Positions 9,034 through 16,350 of a DNA stretch of 64,000 bases are shown in pieces. The stretch's first letter is position 1. Each line of letters opens with the position of its first letter. The position numbers and the translations under genes are program-made. Below the pieces are notes generated by a model. The model was not told the DNA's origin. It saw nothing but the letters and a program-made list of their open reading frames with translations, and made no database searches. Origin of the DNA: Gammaproteobacteria bacterium (GTDB taxonomy: Bacteria; Pseudomonadota; Gammaproteobacteria; GCA-001735895). The stretch covers positions 19,623 through 83,622 of the forward strand of contig JAAEMR010000192.1 in assembly GCA_024225395.1 (NCBI GenBank). The letters run 5' to 3'.

Positions 9034-10644
9034 ATGAAGAATTCTGAAGAGCCTTATGATTACATCATTATTGGAGCAGGTTCAGCTGGATGCGTTATAG
9101 CAAACCGCTTATCAGAGGACAGTGATAAAAAAGTATTGCTCATTGAAGCGGGCGGGTCGGATATTAATCCGTGGATTCATATACCCGTTGGTTATTTCAA
9201 AACCATGCATCATCCTTCAACTGACTGGTGCTATAAAACAGAACCTGACGAAGGGATCGCCGGGAGACGACTGCAATGGCCTCGCGGTAAAGTGCTGGGT
9301 GGTTCAAGCTCTCTAAACGGATTGCTTTATGTTCGTGGTCAGGCTAAAGACTATGATCACTGGGCAGATCTGGGGAACAAGGGTTGGTCTTTTGATGAGG
9401 TTTTGCCCTATTTTAAAAAATCAGAAGATCAGGAAAGAGGGGAAAGCAAGTACCATGGAGTGGGAGGTCCTCAAAAGGTCTCCGATCTTCGCTTGCGACG
9501 CCCCATTGCTGAATATTTCATCAAGGCGGCAATCCAGTCGGGAATTCTGTTTAATGAGGATTATAACGCTGAGAACCAGGAGGGTGTTGCCTATTTTCAG
9601 CAAACAGCCCACAAGGGATTTCGCTGGAGTACTGCAAAAGGTTTTCTTAAGCCTGCTCGTAAGCGCGCTAACCTGGAAGTGGTTTCCAGAGCCCAGGTCA
9701 CCAGGCTTGTCCTTGAGGGTAACAAAGCTGTTGCTGTAGAGTATTTAAAGAGGGGAAAGCGAGTCATCGTCGGAGCAAGCCGGGAAATCATTCTTTCGGC
9801 CGGAGCCATCGGATCGCCTCAACTACTGCAGCTTTCTGGTATTGGTCCGGCAGAATTACTCAAAATGGTTAGCGTTCCACTGGTTAAGGATTTGCCTGGC
9901 GTTGGAAAAAATTTACAGGATCATTTACAAATTCGACTGGTTTTTAAAACCCGGCTGCGTACTTTAAACGATGAGGTTAACAGCTTATTAAAGCAGGGCT
10001 GGGTAGGATTGAAGTACATTCTTACCCGTACCGGTCCCTTGACACTTGCGGCGAGTCAGGTCGCGGTTTTTACAAAATCCAATCCTTCTGTTAGCAGGCC
10101 GGATATTCAATTCCATATGCAGCCATTGAGTGCAGATAAACCCGGCGATGGGGCGCACAAGTTTTCAGCATTTACATCATCGGTGTGTCAATTGCGTCCA
10201 TACAGTCGTGGTTACCTGGAAATTAAATCAAACAACCCCTTGCAATATCCGGCCATTCATCCGAATTACTTATCCGATGAGCGTGACCAAAAAGTGGCTG
10301 TTGATGCGATAAAGGTAGCGAGAAAGATATCTGAGGCTGATGCATTAGCTCCTCATATTACTGATGAATATGTCCCTGGGCGACAATATCAGACGGATGA
10401 AGAGTTGCTTAAGGCGGCTCGGCTTTATAGTCAGACCATCTATCATCCCGCAGGTACCTGCAAAATGGGACAAGACGAGATGGCAGTTGTTGATGAGCGT
10501 TTGCGCGTCCACGGTATTCAGGGATTAAGGGTTGTTGATGCCTCAATTATGCCTGAAATTATATCGGGTAATACGAACGCGCCGACAATTATGATTGCTG
10601 AAAAAGGCGCGGATATGATTAAAGAGGATCACCGGTCATCATAA
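9034..10644 (+). CDS. GMC family FAD-dependent dehydrogenase (candidate isethionate dehydrogenase)
   Basis: 536 aa from the ATG at 9034; a GTG at 8995 would add 13 residues before the FAD motif. The FAD-binding GAGSAG is at residues 14-19. GMC signature 1 (GGSSSLNGLLYVRG) and signature 2 (GAIGSPQLLQLSGIGP) are present, and the catalytic pair is H471 (YHPAGTCKMG) and N515 (NTNAPT). It would be annotated choline-dehydrogenase-like. As I recall, the isethionate dehydrogenase IseJ of Cupriavidus is of this family and lies near an IclR regulator and a transporter. Here a TRAP system, an IclR gene and xsc surround it, so oxidation of isethionate to sulfoacetaldehyde is a reasonable inference. Another alcohol, including choline, cannot be excluded. 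Confidence 0.88.
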   Translation: MKNSEEPYDYIIIGAGSAGCVIANRLSEDSDKKVLLIEAGGSDINPWIHIPVGYFKTMHHPSTDWCYKTEPDEGIAGRRLQWPRGKVLGGSSSLNGLLYVRGQAKDYDHWADLGNKGWSFDEVLPYFKKSEDQERGESKYHGVGGPQKVSDLRLRRPIAEYFIKAAIQSGILFNEDYNAENQEGVAYFQQTAHKGFRWSTAKGFLKPARKRANLEVVSRAQVTRLVLEGNKAVAVEYLKRGKRVIVGASREIILSAGAIGSPQLLQLSGIGPAELLKMVSVPLVKDLPGVGKNLQDHLQIRLVFKTRLRTLNDEVNSLLKQGWVGLKYILTRTGPLTLAASQVAVFTKSNPSVSRPDIQFHMQPLSADKPGDGAHKFSAFTSSVCQLRPYSRGYLEIKSNNPLQYPAIHPNYLSDERDQKVAVDAIKVARKISEADALAPHITDEYVPGRQYQTDEELLKAARLYSQTIYHPAGTCKMGQDEMAVVDERLRVHGIQGLRVVDASIMPEIISGNTNAPTIMIAEKGADMIKEDHRSS

Positions 10645-10731
10645 GCTGTTGTTGAAATATACTTTGTTAGCCTGCGATGAAAATGAAATAGCAGGAAAAA
10701 CCCAAAACCTTAGTTTAAGAGGATAAATGTT

Positions 10732-11142
10732 ATGCACAAGACAGTACTGGTGCCTATTGATATAGCGCACCTTAGAGAAGGGAAGGCTACTATTGATATT
10801 GCTCTGGCTAATGCAGGAGAAGATAGTTCGATTATTTTACTGAATGTTATTGAGGATATACCAAAATGGGCAGCTGCCCAGTTACCTCGGGGTACCCTCG
10901 ACAAATCAAAGCAGGCAGCCTACCAGGAGCTGAATGCAATTGCTCAATCCTTTAGCGTGCCAATAGAAGTTGATATTCGTATGGGTCATACCTACAAGGT
11001 AATTCTTGATGTGGCGGAAGAAAAGAAGGCTGATTTGATTGTTATTGCATCACATCGCCCGGGTTTTCAGGATTACTACCTGGGTTCGACGGCCGCAAAA
11101 GTTGTCCGGCATGCAAACTGTTCGGTGCATGTGGTTCGTTAA
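10732..11142 (+). CDS. Universal stress protein (UspA family)
   Basis: A 136-aa single Usp domain: MHKTVLVPIDIAH at the start, IRMGHTYKVILDVAEEKKADLIVIASH in the middle, and a nucleotide-binding region ending GSTAAKVVRHANCSVHVVR. AAGAGGATAA precedes the ATG. Usp genes often sit with TRAP transporters; TeaD of the Halomonas ectoine TRAP system modulates uptake. It lies between the GMC gene and the TRAP operon, 355 bp before dctP, and may tune the transporter in the same way. Confidence 0.9.
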   Translation: MHKTVLVPIDIAHLREGKATIDIALANAGEDSSIILLNVIEDIPKWAAAQLPRGTLDKSKQAAYQELNAIAQSFSVPIEVDIRMGHTYKVILDVAEEKKADLIVIASHRPGFQDYYLGSTAAKVVRHANCSVHVVR

Positions 11143-11215
11143 CAGAGCATCCAAAAGTCTGTTTAAAGGGCGGATTTTATAATTTTGATTTTTTGGATCA
11201 GTTATATTTTTTTTG

Positions 11216-11229
11216 CTCTTATACGAGAC
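11216..11229. promoter_or_regulatory. Palindromic operator candidate (GntR type), copy 2
   Basis: CTCTTATACGAGAC matches copy 1 at 12 of 14 positions and is likewise followed by TATA. A further core match, CTTATACGA, lies at 11237-11245. It sits about 270 bp before dctP, consistent with control of TRAP transcription by the GntR protein encoded 4 kb away. Confidence 0.5.
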
Positions 11230-11230
11230 T

Positions 11231-11262
11231 ATATGGCTTATACGAATAATTATGAGTCATAT
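11231..11262. repeat. Inverted repeat before the TRAP operon
   Basis: ATATGGCTTATA and TATGAGTCATAT form 12-bp arms with two mismatches around an 8-nt spacer. It lies one base past operator copy 2 and shares its CTTATA core. It may be a second binding site for the same or another regulator. Confidence 0.4.
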
Positions 11263-11496
11263 ATCATGGAGAATAAAGATAATATTGTTGTTGACCTTAA
11301 AAAATGATCCTTGTAGACTCAAAAAATGGCTTTTAAGCCTGTAAGTTAAGTTGTTACAAATAAATAGAATTATAAAGTAACAAAATATTTTGTATAAATT
11401 TGGTTTTTGATTAGAAACCAACAAGCTCCGGGGAACTGCCTTCAACCTCGCGATGCATAACATAGCGAAGGTTTTTTTAAATCAGAGGAGAGGATA

Positions 11497-12594
11497 ATGA
11501 TCAAACTAAAAACTATTGCTGCCACTGCAGCAGCCTTGACCCTCATGGCATCGTCTGCCATGGCGGCTAACAAGGTTTTGCGTATCCAGTCGGTATTACC
11601 CAATTCAGCAGACGAAGTCGTTATGTTGAAGGCGTTCGGTAAAGATGTCGCAGAGCTGACAAACGGGTCGCTCACAATCGAAGTTCTGCCAGCGGGAGCT
11701 GTTGTTGGACCTCGAGACATTATTGATGCCGTTGACGCGGGGCTCGTTGAAGGTGGTTTTGCCTGGACACACTATTGGGGTGGCAAGCACGTTGCGGCAA
11801 ACCTGTTCGGCGCGCCTGTTGCGGGTGCCGGTGTAGGCCTCGATAACATCGCGTTCCTGAGCTGGTTCCAGTTCGGTGGTGGCAAGGAGTTATATGACCG
11901 CCTGTGGGATGAAATGGGCGTGAACGTCAAAGGTTTCATGCTCCAGCCAGTGGGCCCTGAAGCACTCGGCTGGTTCCCCAAACCGATCAAGTCGATGGAT
12001 GACTTCCGTAAATTGCGCTTCCGTGCACCTCCGGGCATGGTTGGTGCCGCATACGCTGAAATCGGTGTTCCAGCGGTTGCTATGGGCGGCGGCGACATCC
12101 TGCCAGCGCTTGAGAAAGGCACGATCGACGCAGCCGAGTGGTGCTGCCCCAAGCCAGACTCCGTGTTTGGTTTCCAGAAAGTGCTAAAGCACTACTACCT
12201 CCAGGGTCTGCACCAGGTCGTAGTGAACGCGGACATGTATGTGAATGGCGATTTCTACAAATCGTTGAGTGCTCTTGAGAAGAAAGCACTGGAAGTGGCT
12301 GCAAACGCGTCTCTGTCAAAATCTATGTCCTACCGAATCTATGAGAACGGTAAGGCGCTGAAAGATCTGACGGATAATCAAGGTGTTATCCTGGAAGATA
12401 CTCCTGCGGATTACTTCACAGAGTACATGGCGGCCGCTAAAAAGTCGCTCGAAGCCGCCGCGGCAAAAAACAAGTTCTTCGCAGAAGTATGGCAGTCACA
12501 AAAGGATTTCGCCGACACCGTAGTACCATTCTGGGCGGGTGCACAGGCATCGAACGCAGGTTTGGGTCGCGCACACGCAGAAACACTGAAGTAA
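11497..12594 (+). CDS. TRAP transporter substrate-binding protein (DctP family)
   Basis: 365 aa. It has a Sec signal peptide ending ASSAMA (cleavage after about residue 23) and then a DctP domain: RIQSVLPNSADEVVMLKAFGKDVAELT, the arginine-containing KLRFRAPPGMVGAAYAEIGV and TIDAAEWCCP. The sequence resembles the TakP and mannitol/chloroaromatic TRAP subgroup, not the C4-dicarboxylate one. It would bind its ligand in the periplasm and deliver it to the fused DctQM membrane protein encoded next. From the GMC, IclR and xsc context the ligand may be isethionate or taurine. G+C and codon use look visibly richer than in most of the window. AGAGGAGAGGATA precedes the ATG. Confidence 0.93.
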   Translation: MIKLKTIAATAAALTLMASSAMAANKVLRIQSVLPNSADEVVMLKAFGKDVAELTNGSLTIEVLPAGAVVGPRDIIDAVDAGLVEGGFAWTHYWGGKHVAANLFGAPVAGAGVGLDNIAFLSWFQFGGGKELYDRLWDEMGVNVKGFMLQPVGPEALGWFPKPIKSMDDFRKLRFRAPPGMVGAAYAEIGVPAVAMGGGDILPALEKGTIDAAEWCCPKPDSVFGFQKVLKHYYLQGLHQVVVNADMYVNGDFYKSLSALEKKALEVAANASLSKSMSYRIYENGKALKDLTDNQGVILEDTPADYFTEYMAAAKKSLEAAAAKNKFFAEVWQSQKDFADTVVPFWAGAQASNAGLGRAHAETLK

Positions 12595-12616
12595 AAAGAA
12601 ACACTGAAGTAAAAAA
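12581..12616 (+). repeat. 18-bp tandem duplication of the dctP end
   Basis: AAACACTGAAGTAAAAAG (12581-12598, with the dctP stop TAA) is followed directly by AAACACTGAAGTAAAAAA (12599-12616). This reads as a slipped-strand duplication of the last codons plus stop. Confidence 0.85.
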
Positions 12617-12621
12617 TAGAA

Positions 12622-12655
12622 TTCGAAGCGTGGCCCGACAGGGCCTCGCTTCGAA
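12622..12655 (+). terminator. Strong intercistronic hairpin between dctP and dctQM
   Basis: TTCGAAGCG-T-GGCCC pairs with GGGCC-T-CGCTTCGAA around GACA, giving a 14-bp stem with one T-T mismatch. No poly-T tract follows, so it probably acts as an attenuator or 3' RNA stabiliser that raises the amount of binding protein over permease. A second small stem, AGGGC/GCCCT, follows at 12665-12678. Confidence 0.75.
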
Positions 12656-12711
12656 GTTTCTGTAAGGGCCTTAGCCCTGTTTAAATAATAAGAGCCCAAA
12701 ATGGGCACAAA

Positions 12712-12749
12712 CATGATAGGGGAGAATGGGCATGATAGGGGAGAATGGG
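12712..12749 (+). repeat. 19-bp perfect tandem repeat covering the dctQM ribosome binding site
   Basis: CATGATAGGGGAGAATGGG occurs twice head to tail (12712-12730 and 12731-12749). Each copy carries AGGGGAG. Only the second is at normal distance from the dctQM start at 12751. Confidence 0.9.
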
Positions 12750-12750
12750 T

Positions 12751-15225
12751 ATGGCTGAAGATGAGGAGAATCCAGAAGATCTCGAGATTGCGGACGAACT
12801 GATTGCGGAGCGTCGTGCGCAGGCCCCTGGTGAAACGCCAGAGGATATGACATCCTGGCAACGCCCGATAACCGCAGCCATTGACGTCATTAATTACCGG
12901 GTGGGCCAGATTATTGCCCTGCTCATGGTGCCGCTTATTGTTGTAGTGGTGCTAGAAGTCATTTCACGAAACTCGTTTGCGATCTTGCAGGATGCCGGGT
13001 TCGAAGATCTCGCCAGAACCCTTGGGCTTGGCCCCACACTCTGGGTGTATGACACCAGTCGTATGATAGCCGGGGTGCTCTTCATGGCGGCCGCGGGCTA
13101 TGGTCTGATGCGCGGGGTTCATATCCGCGCCGACTTCCTCTACCGGAATTGGTCGGCAAAAACACAAGCGACAGTGGATGCAACACTGTACCTCCTGTTC
13201 TTTATGCCTTCGATGATCTTCTTTACCGTTATCGCCTCGGAGTTCTGGTGGCTCGCCTTTTCAAGAGGTGAAACCATGCAGATCGACAGTGCCTGGGGAC
13301 CAGTTTTGTGGCCCGCGCGCCTGGCGATGCCAGTCGGTGCCTTCCTCTTGATGCTGCAAGGTCTCCCTGAGATTTTCCGCGCATTTCACAAGATGGGTAA
13401 ACAGCGAGAGCGCTGGTTCGTACGGGCCTTGCCTGTCTATATAATCGCACTGACCTGGCTCGTTCTGTCAGTGTTCCAACCGAGTATGGTCCCCGGTGGA
13501 GAAGCGTTTTCCGAACTCATGTCCGCCCGACCGAACATGGATAAAGCTACCATCGGATTGATCATGCTGGGAGCCATGCTGTTCGTGATCTTTATCGGTT
13601 TTCCAATTGCATTCACGTTGGTCTTCCTTGCCTTTATCTTCGGCATTTGGGGCGCCAACTTCAAGTTGACCACACTGTTGATGACGCTGAACACAAACTC
13701 CACCATGTTGAACGATCAGCTGATGGCGGTCCCGCTCTTTGTGCTGATGGGGATAGTCATGGAAGCGGCGGGTTTGATGGACCGGCTGTTTTCGTCGGTC
13801 CAGATGATCATGTCGCGCGTCCGCGGCGCGTTGTTTATCGCCGTGCTGATCGTATCCACGATTTTTGCAGCAGCTACTGGCATTGTAGGCGCTTCTGTGA
13901 CCCTGCTTGGGATCATGGCTGGCGCGACCATGACCAAATCCGGCTATGACGTCAAGCTTGCGGCCGGAACTATCACCGCAGGTGGCACATTGGGCATTCT
14001 TATACCGCCCTCAATTATGCTGATCGTTATGGGACCTGTTCTGGAAGTTTCAACCCTTGATCTCTTTCGTGGGGCTTTTATTCCCGGCGCTCTGCTGGCT
14101 ACCCTTTACCTGCTCTACACGCTTGGACGCTGCTGGCTGAATCCCGACCTGGGGCCAATTTTGTCAGAAGAGGATCAACCTCAAACATCCGCATTTTATG
14201 GTGCTGAGGTTGCGCTGATCTGCCTGGGCGTTTTGACCGTTTGCCGAGTCTTTGGCCTTGCCCTGGGTGGTACTTTTGGCGGTGTGATTCCATTTGGCGG
14301 CTTGATCGTTTTGGCCATTACCTGTGCCGTAGCCTATGCCGCATACCGTCATTTGAATCTACTCAAGATCGTTGTTCCGATCACGGTGATCTTCCACCTT
14401 TATATGATTGTTGCGAATATGGGCGAGGACGGTAGTCTGCCGGTCTGGTCGATGACTTTCGCTGCATTCACCGTGCTTCTGGCGTATCTGGGACGGACGA
14501 TTTATAGCGCTTCAGCTGACAGGGAATTCTACTTCTCGGATCTCTGGGATGAATTTTTTGCGGGGCTCATGCCGCCCACGATCCTGATTTCTTTTGCTTT
14601 AGGGTCGATTCTTCTTGGCCTGGCAACACCTGCTGAAGCCGCCGCTATGGGCGCCTTTGGTGCCATATTGTTATGTGTCGGTTACGGCAAGTTCAACATT
14701 GCTAGTTTCTTTGACAGTCTGATTAAAGCCCTGGAGATCACGGTTTTGATTATGTTCCTGGTTGCAGCATCTAACTTCTTTGGCGCCGAATTCAGTGCCC
14801 TGGGCACGCCAAAGATGATGACTGAGTTGCTACTTGGCCTCGATATGTCACCTTACTTGATACTGTTATTGGTCATGGCATTGATATTCCTGCTCGGATG
14901 GCCACTGGAGTGGGTACCCATCGTTCTGATCGTTGTGCCAATTTTGCTGCCGACGGTTGTGGCGTTGGATGTCCACGGACTGGATCGCTACGACCTGATG
15001 GTCTGGTTTGGCATTCTGGTCGCGGTGAACCTGCAGACCGCATGGCTATCCCCACCTGTGGCTTTGTCAGCCTACTTTCTGAAGGGGGTCGTGCCGGAAT
15101 GGGATCTCAAGGACATCTATCTGGGCATGATGCAGTTTATGGTGATTCAACTCATCGGTCTCATCCTGCTGTTTGTGTTCCCGCAACTGGTGCTTTGGCT
15201 ACCCAAAGTCATGTCTGGTGGATAA
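12751..15225 (+). CDS. TRAP transporter fused membrane subunit (DctQ-DctM)
   Basis: 824 aa from the ATG at 12751, which is 7 nt after AGGGGAG. The ATG at 12745 lies against the binding site and is unlikely. The N-terminal third (to about 230) is DctQ-like with four membrane segments; the rest is DctM. DctM hallmarks include MAVPLFVLMGIVMEAAGL, the run from AAATGIVGASVTLLG, and GTLGILIPPSIMLIVMG. Between the two DctM halves (residues about 473-600, near 14167-14545) there is an insert with about four extra hydrophobic segments, so the protein is longer than usual fused QM permeases. The substrate is probably a sulfonate, inferred from the neighbours. Confidence 0.92.
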   Translation: MAEDEENPEDLEIADELIAERRAQAPGETPEDMTSWQRPITAAIDVINYRVGQIIALLMVPLIVVVVLEVISRNSFAILQDAGFEDLARTLGLGPTLWVYDTSRMIAGVLFMAAAGYGLMRGVHIRADFLYRNWSAKTQATVDATLYLLFFMPSMIFFTVIASEFWWLAFSRGETMQIDSAWGPVLWPARLAMPVGAFLLMLQGLPEIFRAFHKMGKQRERWFVRALPVYIIALTWLVLSVFQPSMVPGGEAFSELMSARPNMDKATIGLIMLGAMLFVIFIGFPIAFTLVFLAFIFGIWGANFKLTTLLMTLNTNSTMLNDQLMAVPLFVLMGIVMEAAGLMDRLFSSVQMIMSRVRGALFIAVLIVSTIFAAATGIVGASVTLLGIMAGATMTKSGYDVKLAAGTITAGGTLGILIPPSIMLIVMGPVLEVSTLDLFRGAFIPGALLATLYLLYTLGRCWLNPDLGPILSEEDQPQTSAFYGAEVALICLGVLTVCRVFGLALGGTFGGVIPFGGLIVLAITCAVAYAAYRHLNLLKIVVPITVIFHLYMIVANMGEDGSLPVWSMTFAAFTVLLAYLGRTIYSASADREFYFSDLWDEFFAGLMPPTILISFALGSILLGLATPAEAAAMGAFGAILLCVGYGKFNIASFFDSLIKALEITVLIMFLVAASNFFGAEFSALGTPKMMTELLLGLDMSPYLILLLVMALIFLLGWPLEWVPIVLIVVPILLPTVVALDVHGLDRYDLMVWFGILVAVNLQTAWLSPPVALSAYFLKGVVPEWDLKDIYLGMMQFMVIQLIGLILLFVFPQLVLWLPKVMSGG

Positions 15226-15329
15226 ATCATGATGCATCTCCTTCGATCTATCTTGTCATTGGTCTTATACTGATCATAGCTTTTCCACTGACTGCACTTT
15301 GGTTACCAGGGTATATTTACGACAAGTGA
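15195..15329 (+). CDS. Possible small membrane peptide behind dctQM
   Basis: An open frame ends with SPSIYLVIGLILIIAFPLTA, then LWLPGYIYDK and a stop, a clean single membrane segment with charged ends. It has no ATG in frame; the nearest start is TTG at 15195 inside dctQM. The ATGATG at 15229, behind GGTGG, is in another frame and stops after 14 codons. Either the start is unconventional or a frameshift has cut off the original start. It may be an accessory TRAP peptide or a remnant. Confidence 0.3.
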   Translation: MATQSHVWWINHDASPSIYLVIGLILIIAFPLTALWLPGYIYDK

Positions 15330-15349
15330 GTGTAGATGGATTTTTGAAG

Positions 15350-15498
15350 ATGCTTATTGAGGAAATTCAGAAAATCGGTAGAATACCGGCTGGCTATTTT
15401 GGTGAAGCTGTTTTCTGTAAACCGATAGGATCCTGGTGAGCGTCTGCTTAGGGCATTGCGGCTGGATACAATTGATGGTCACTTCGAAGAACTATAAT
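15350..15498 (+). pseudogene. Possible frameshifted coding remnant
   Basis: From ATG 15350 the frame reads MLIEEIQKIGRIPAGYFGEA to a TGA at 15437-15439. A second frame then continues PGERLLRALRLDTIDGHFEE to a TAA. Joined at GS/PG they would make one protein-like stretch of about 48 residues, which suggests a single-base frameshift in a decayed gene. The family is not recognised. Chance cannot be excluded. Confidence 0.25.
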
Positions 15499-15520
15499 AA
15501 TTCGCTTAATTTTTATTAAT

Positions 15521-15545
15521 TGTATTAGCAATGATGTATTAGCAA
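15521..15545. promoter_or_regulatory. Direct repeats before the iclR gene (operator candidate)
   Basis: TGTATTAGCAA occurs at 15521-15531 and again at 15535-15545, 14 bp apart, directly ahead of the CGGAG ribosome binding site. A third copy of TGTATTAGCA lies past the gene at 16411-16420. The position fits autoregulation by the IclR protein. Confidence 0.45.
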
Positions 15546-15570
15546 ATGAACGGAGTTAACTGAATATCTC

Positions 15571-16350
15571 ATGGCAGGCGATCAAGAAGGTGTACCAACA
15601 ATTCTCAGAGGGCTGATTATGCTAGAGCAGGTTGCTCGGGCACAACGTCCGATTTCAGCAACTGAAATCACCGAGCAGATGAACCTGCCTAAACCAAGCG
15701 TTAACCGCATCCTTTCACAGTTAGAGGAGGAAGGTTTTCTTCAGCGCGAACCGGTCAAAAAACGCTACTTACCCGGTCCCCGGTCATCTGAATTTGTGTT
15801 ATCTATCATGTCAAATGATGCGCTAGGCGCACCACGGCATTCCATTTTACAAGAACTTTCCGATGAGATTGGTGAAACCTGCAATTGTACTATGCTGGAC
15901 GGGAGTCAAACTGTCTATTTTGATCGCGTTGAAGCCAATTGGCCTTTCCGAATTCAACTTCCCATAGGCTCACGATTACCCCTTCATTGTACAGCCAGCG
16001 GTAAGTTATTTTTGGCTTATATGGAGACTCGAAAACGTCAGCGCCTGATTACTGCTACCTCGTTAAAACGTTATACCGAGCGAAGTATTACTGCTCCTGA
16101 GCTGCTTAATGTCGAGCTTGAAAAGATTAAACTGGATGGTGTCGGCATTGATAACGAAGAATTTATGGATGGGATGGTAGCGGTTTCTGTTCCGGTCTTT
16201 AATCGGGACAATGAAATTTGTTTCACCTTAGCGGTACATGCCCCCAAAATCCGCAAATCTCTGGATGAATTACGGCAATATTTACCCTCATTACGTAAGG
16301 CAGCAGCTTCGATGGCATCTTCCTACTGTGGTAAAGATCAGGTCGAGTAA
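15571..16350 (+). CDS. IclR family transcriptional regulator
   Basis: 259 aa. The N-terminal winged helix (TILRGLIMLEQVARA, SATEITEQMNLPKPSVNRIL; residues 10-75) is followed by the IclR effector domain, with HCTASGKLFLAYM near residue 140 and DGMVAVSVPVF near 205. The ATG lies about 15 nt from CGGAG, a long spacing. IclR regulators are reported with isethionate genes (IseR), and this gene follows the TRAP operon in the same direction, so it is the natural candidate to sense the transported substrate. Direct repeats immediately upstream suggest autoregulation. Confidence 0.9.
   Translation: MAGDQEGVPTILRGLIMLEQVARAQRPISATEITEQMNLPKPSVNRILSQLEEEGFLQREPVKKRYLPGPRSSEFVLSIMSNDALGAPRHSILQELSDEIGETCNCTMLDGSQTVYFDRVEANWPFRIQLPIGSRLPLHCTASGKLFLAYMETRKRQRLITATSLKRYTERSITAPELLNVELEKIKLDGVGIDNEEFMDGMVAVSVPVFNRDNEICFTLAVHAPKIRKSLDELRQYLPSLRKAAASMASSYCGKDQVE

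Larger units (their letters stand above)
11143..11496. other. Upstream region of the TRAP operon
   Basis: 354 bases without an ORF of note. They contain the second copy of the GntR-type palindrome (11216-11229), an overlapping-distance inverted repeat (11231-11262), and a 13-codon frame starting at 11266 (MENKDNIVVDLKK) too short to judge. An AGGAGAGG ribosome binding site for dctP ends the region. The TRAP promoter must be in this stretch. Confidence 0.6.
15226..15570. other. Region between dctQM and the iclR gene
   Basis: 345 bases with the possible membrane peptide (to 15329), a likely frameshifted gene fragment (15350-15498) and two direct repeats TGTATTAGCAA just before the iclR start. 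No clear terminator for the TRAP operon was found. Confidence 0.5.

Noticed and set aside
11266..11307. 13-codon frame MENKDNIVVDLKK upstream of dctP
   Set aside because: It is too short, without a clear ribosome binding site or attenuator-like stem pairs.
11605..12861. Several minus-strand frames under dctP and the dctQM start
   Set aside because: They arise from codon bias in the G+C-richer TRAP genes and show no coding features.
14898..15329. 143-codon open frame overlapping the end of dctQM
   Set aside because: Its first two thirds lie in another frame of the well-supported permease gene. Only the last 45 codons, which pass the permease stop, were kept as a possible small peptide.
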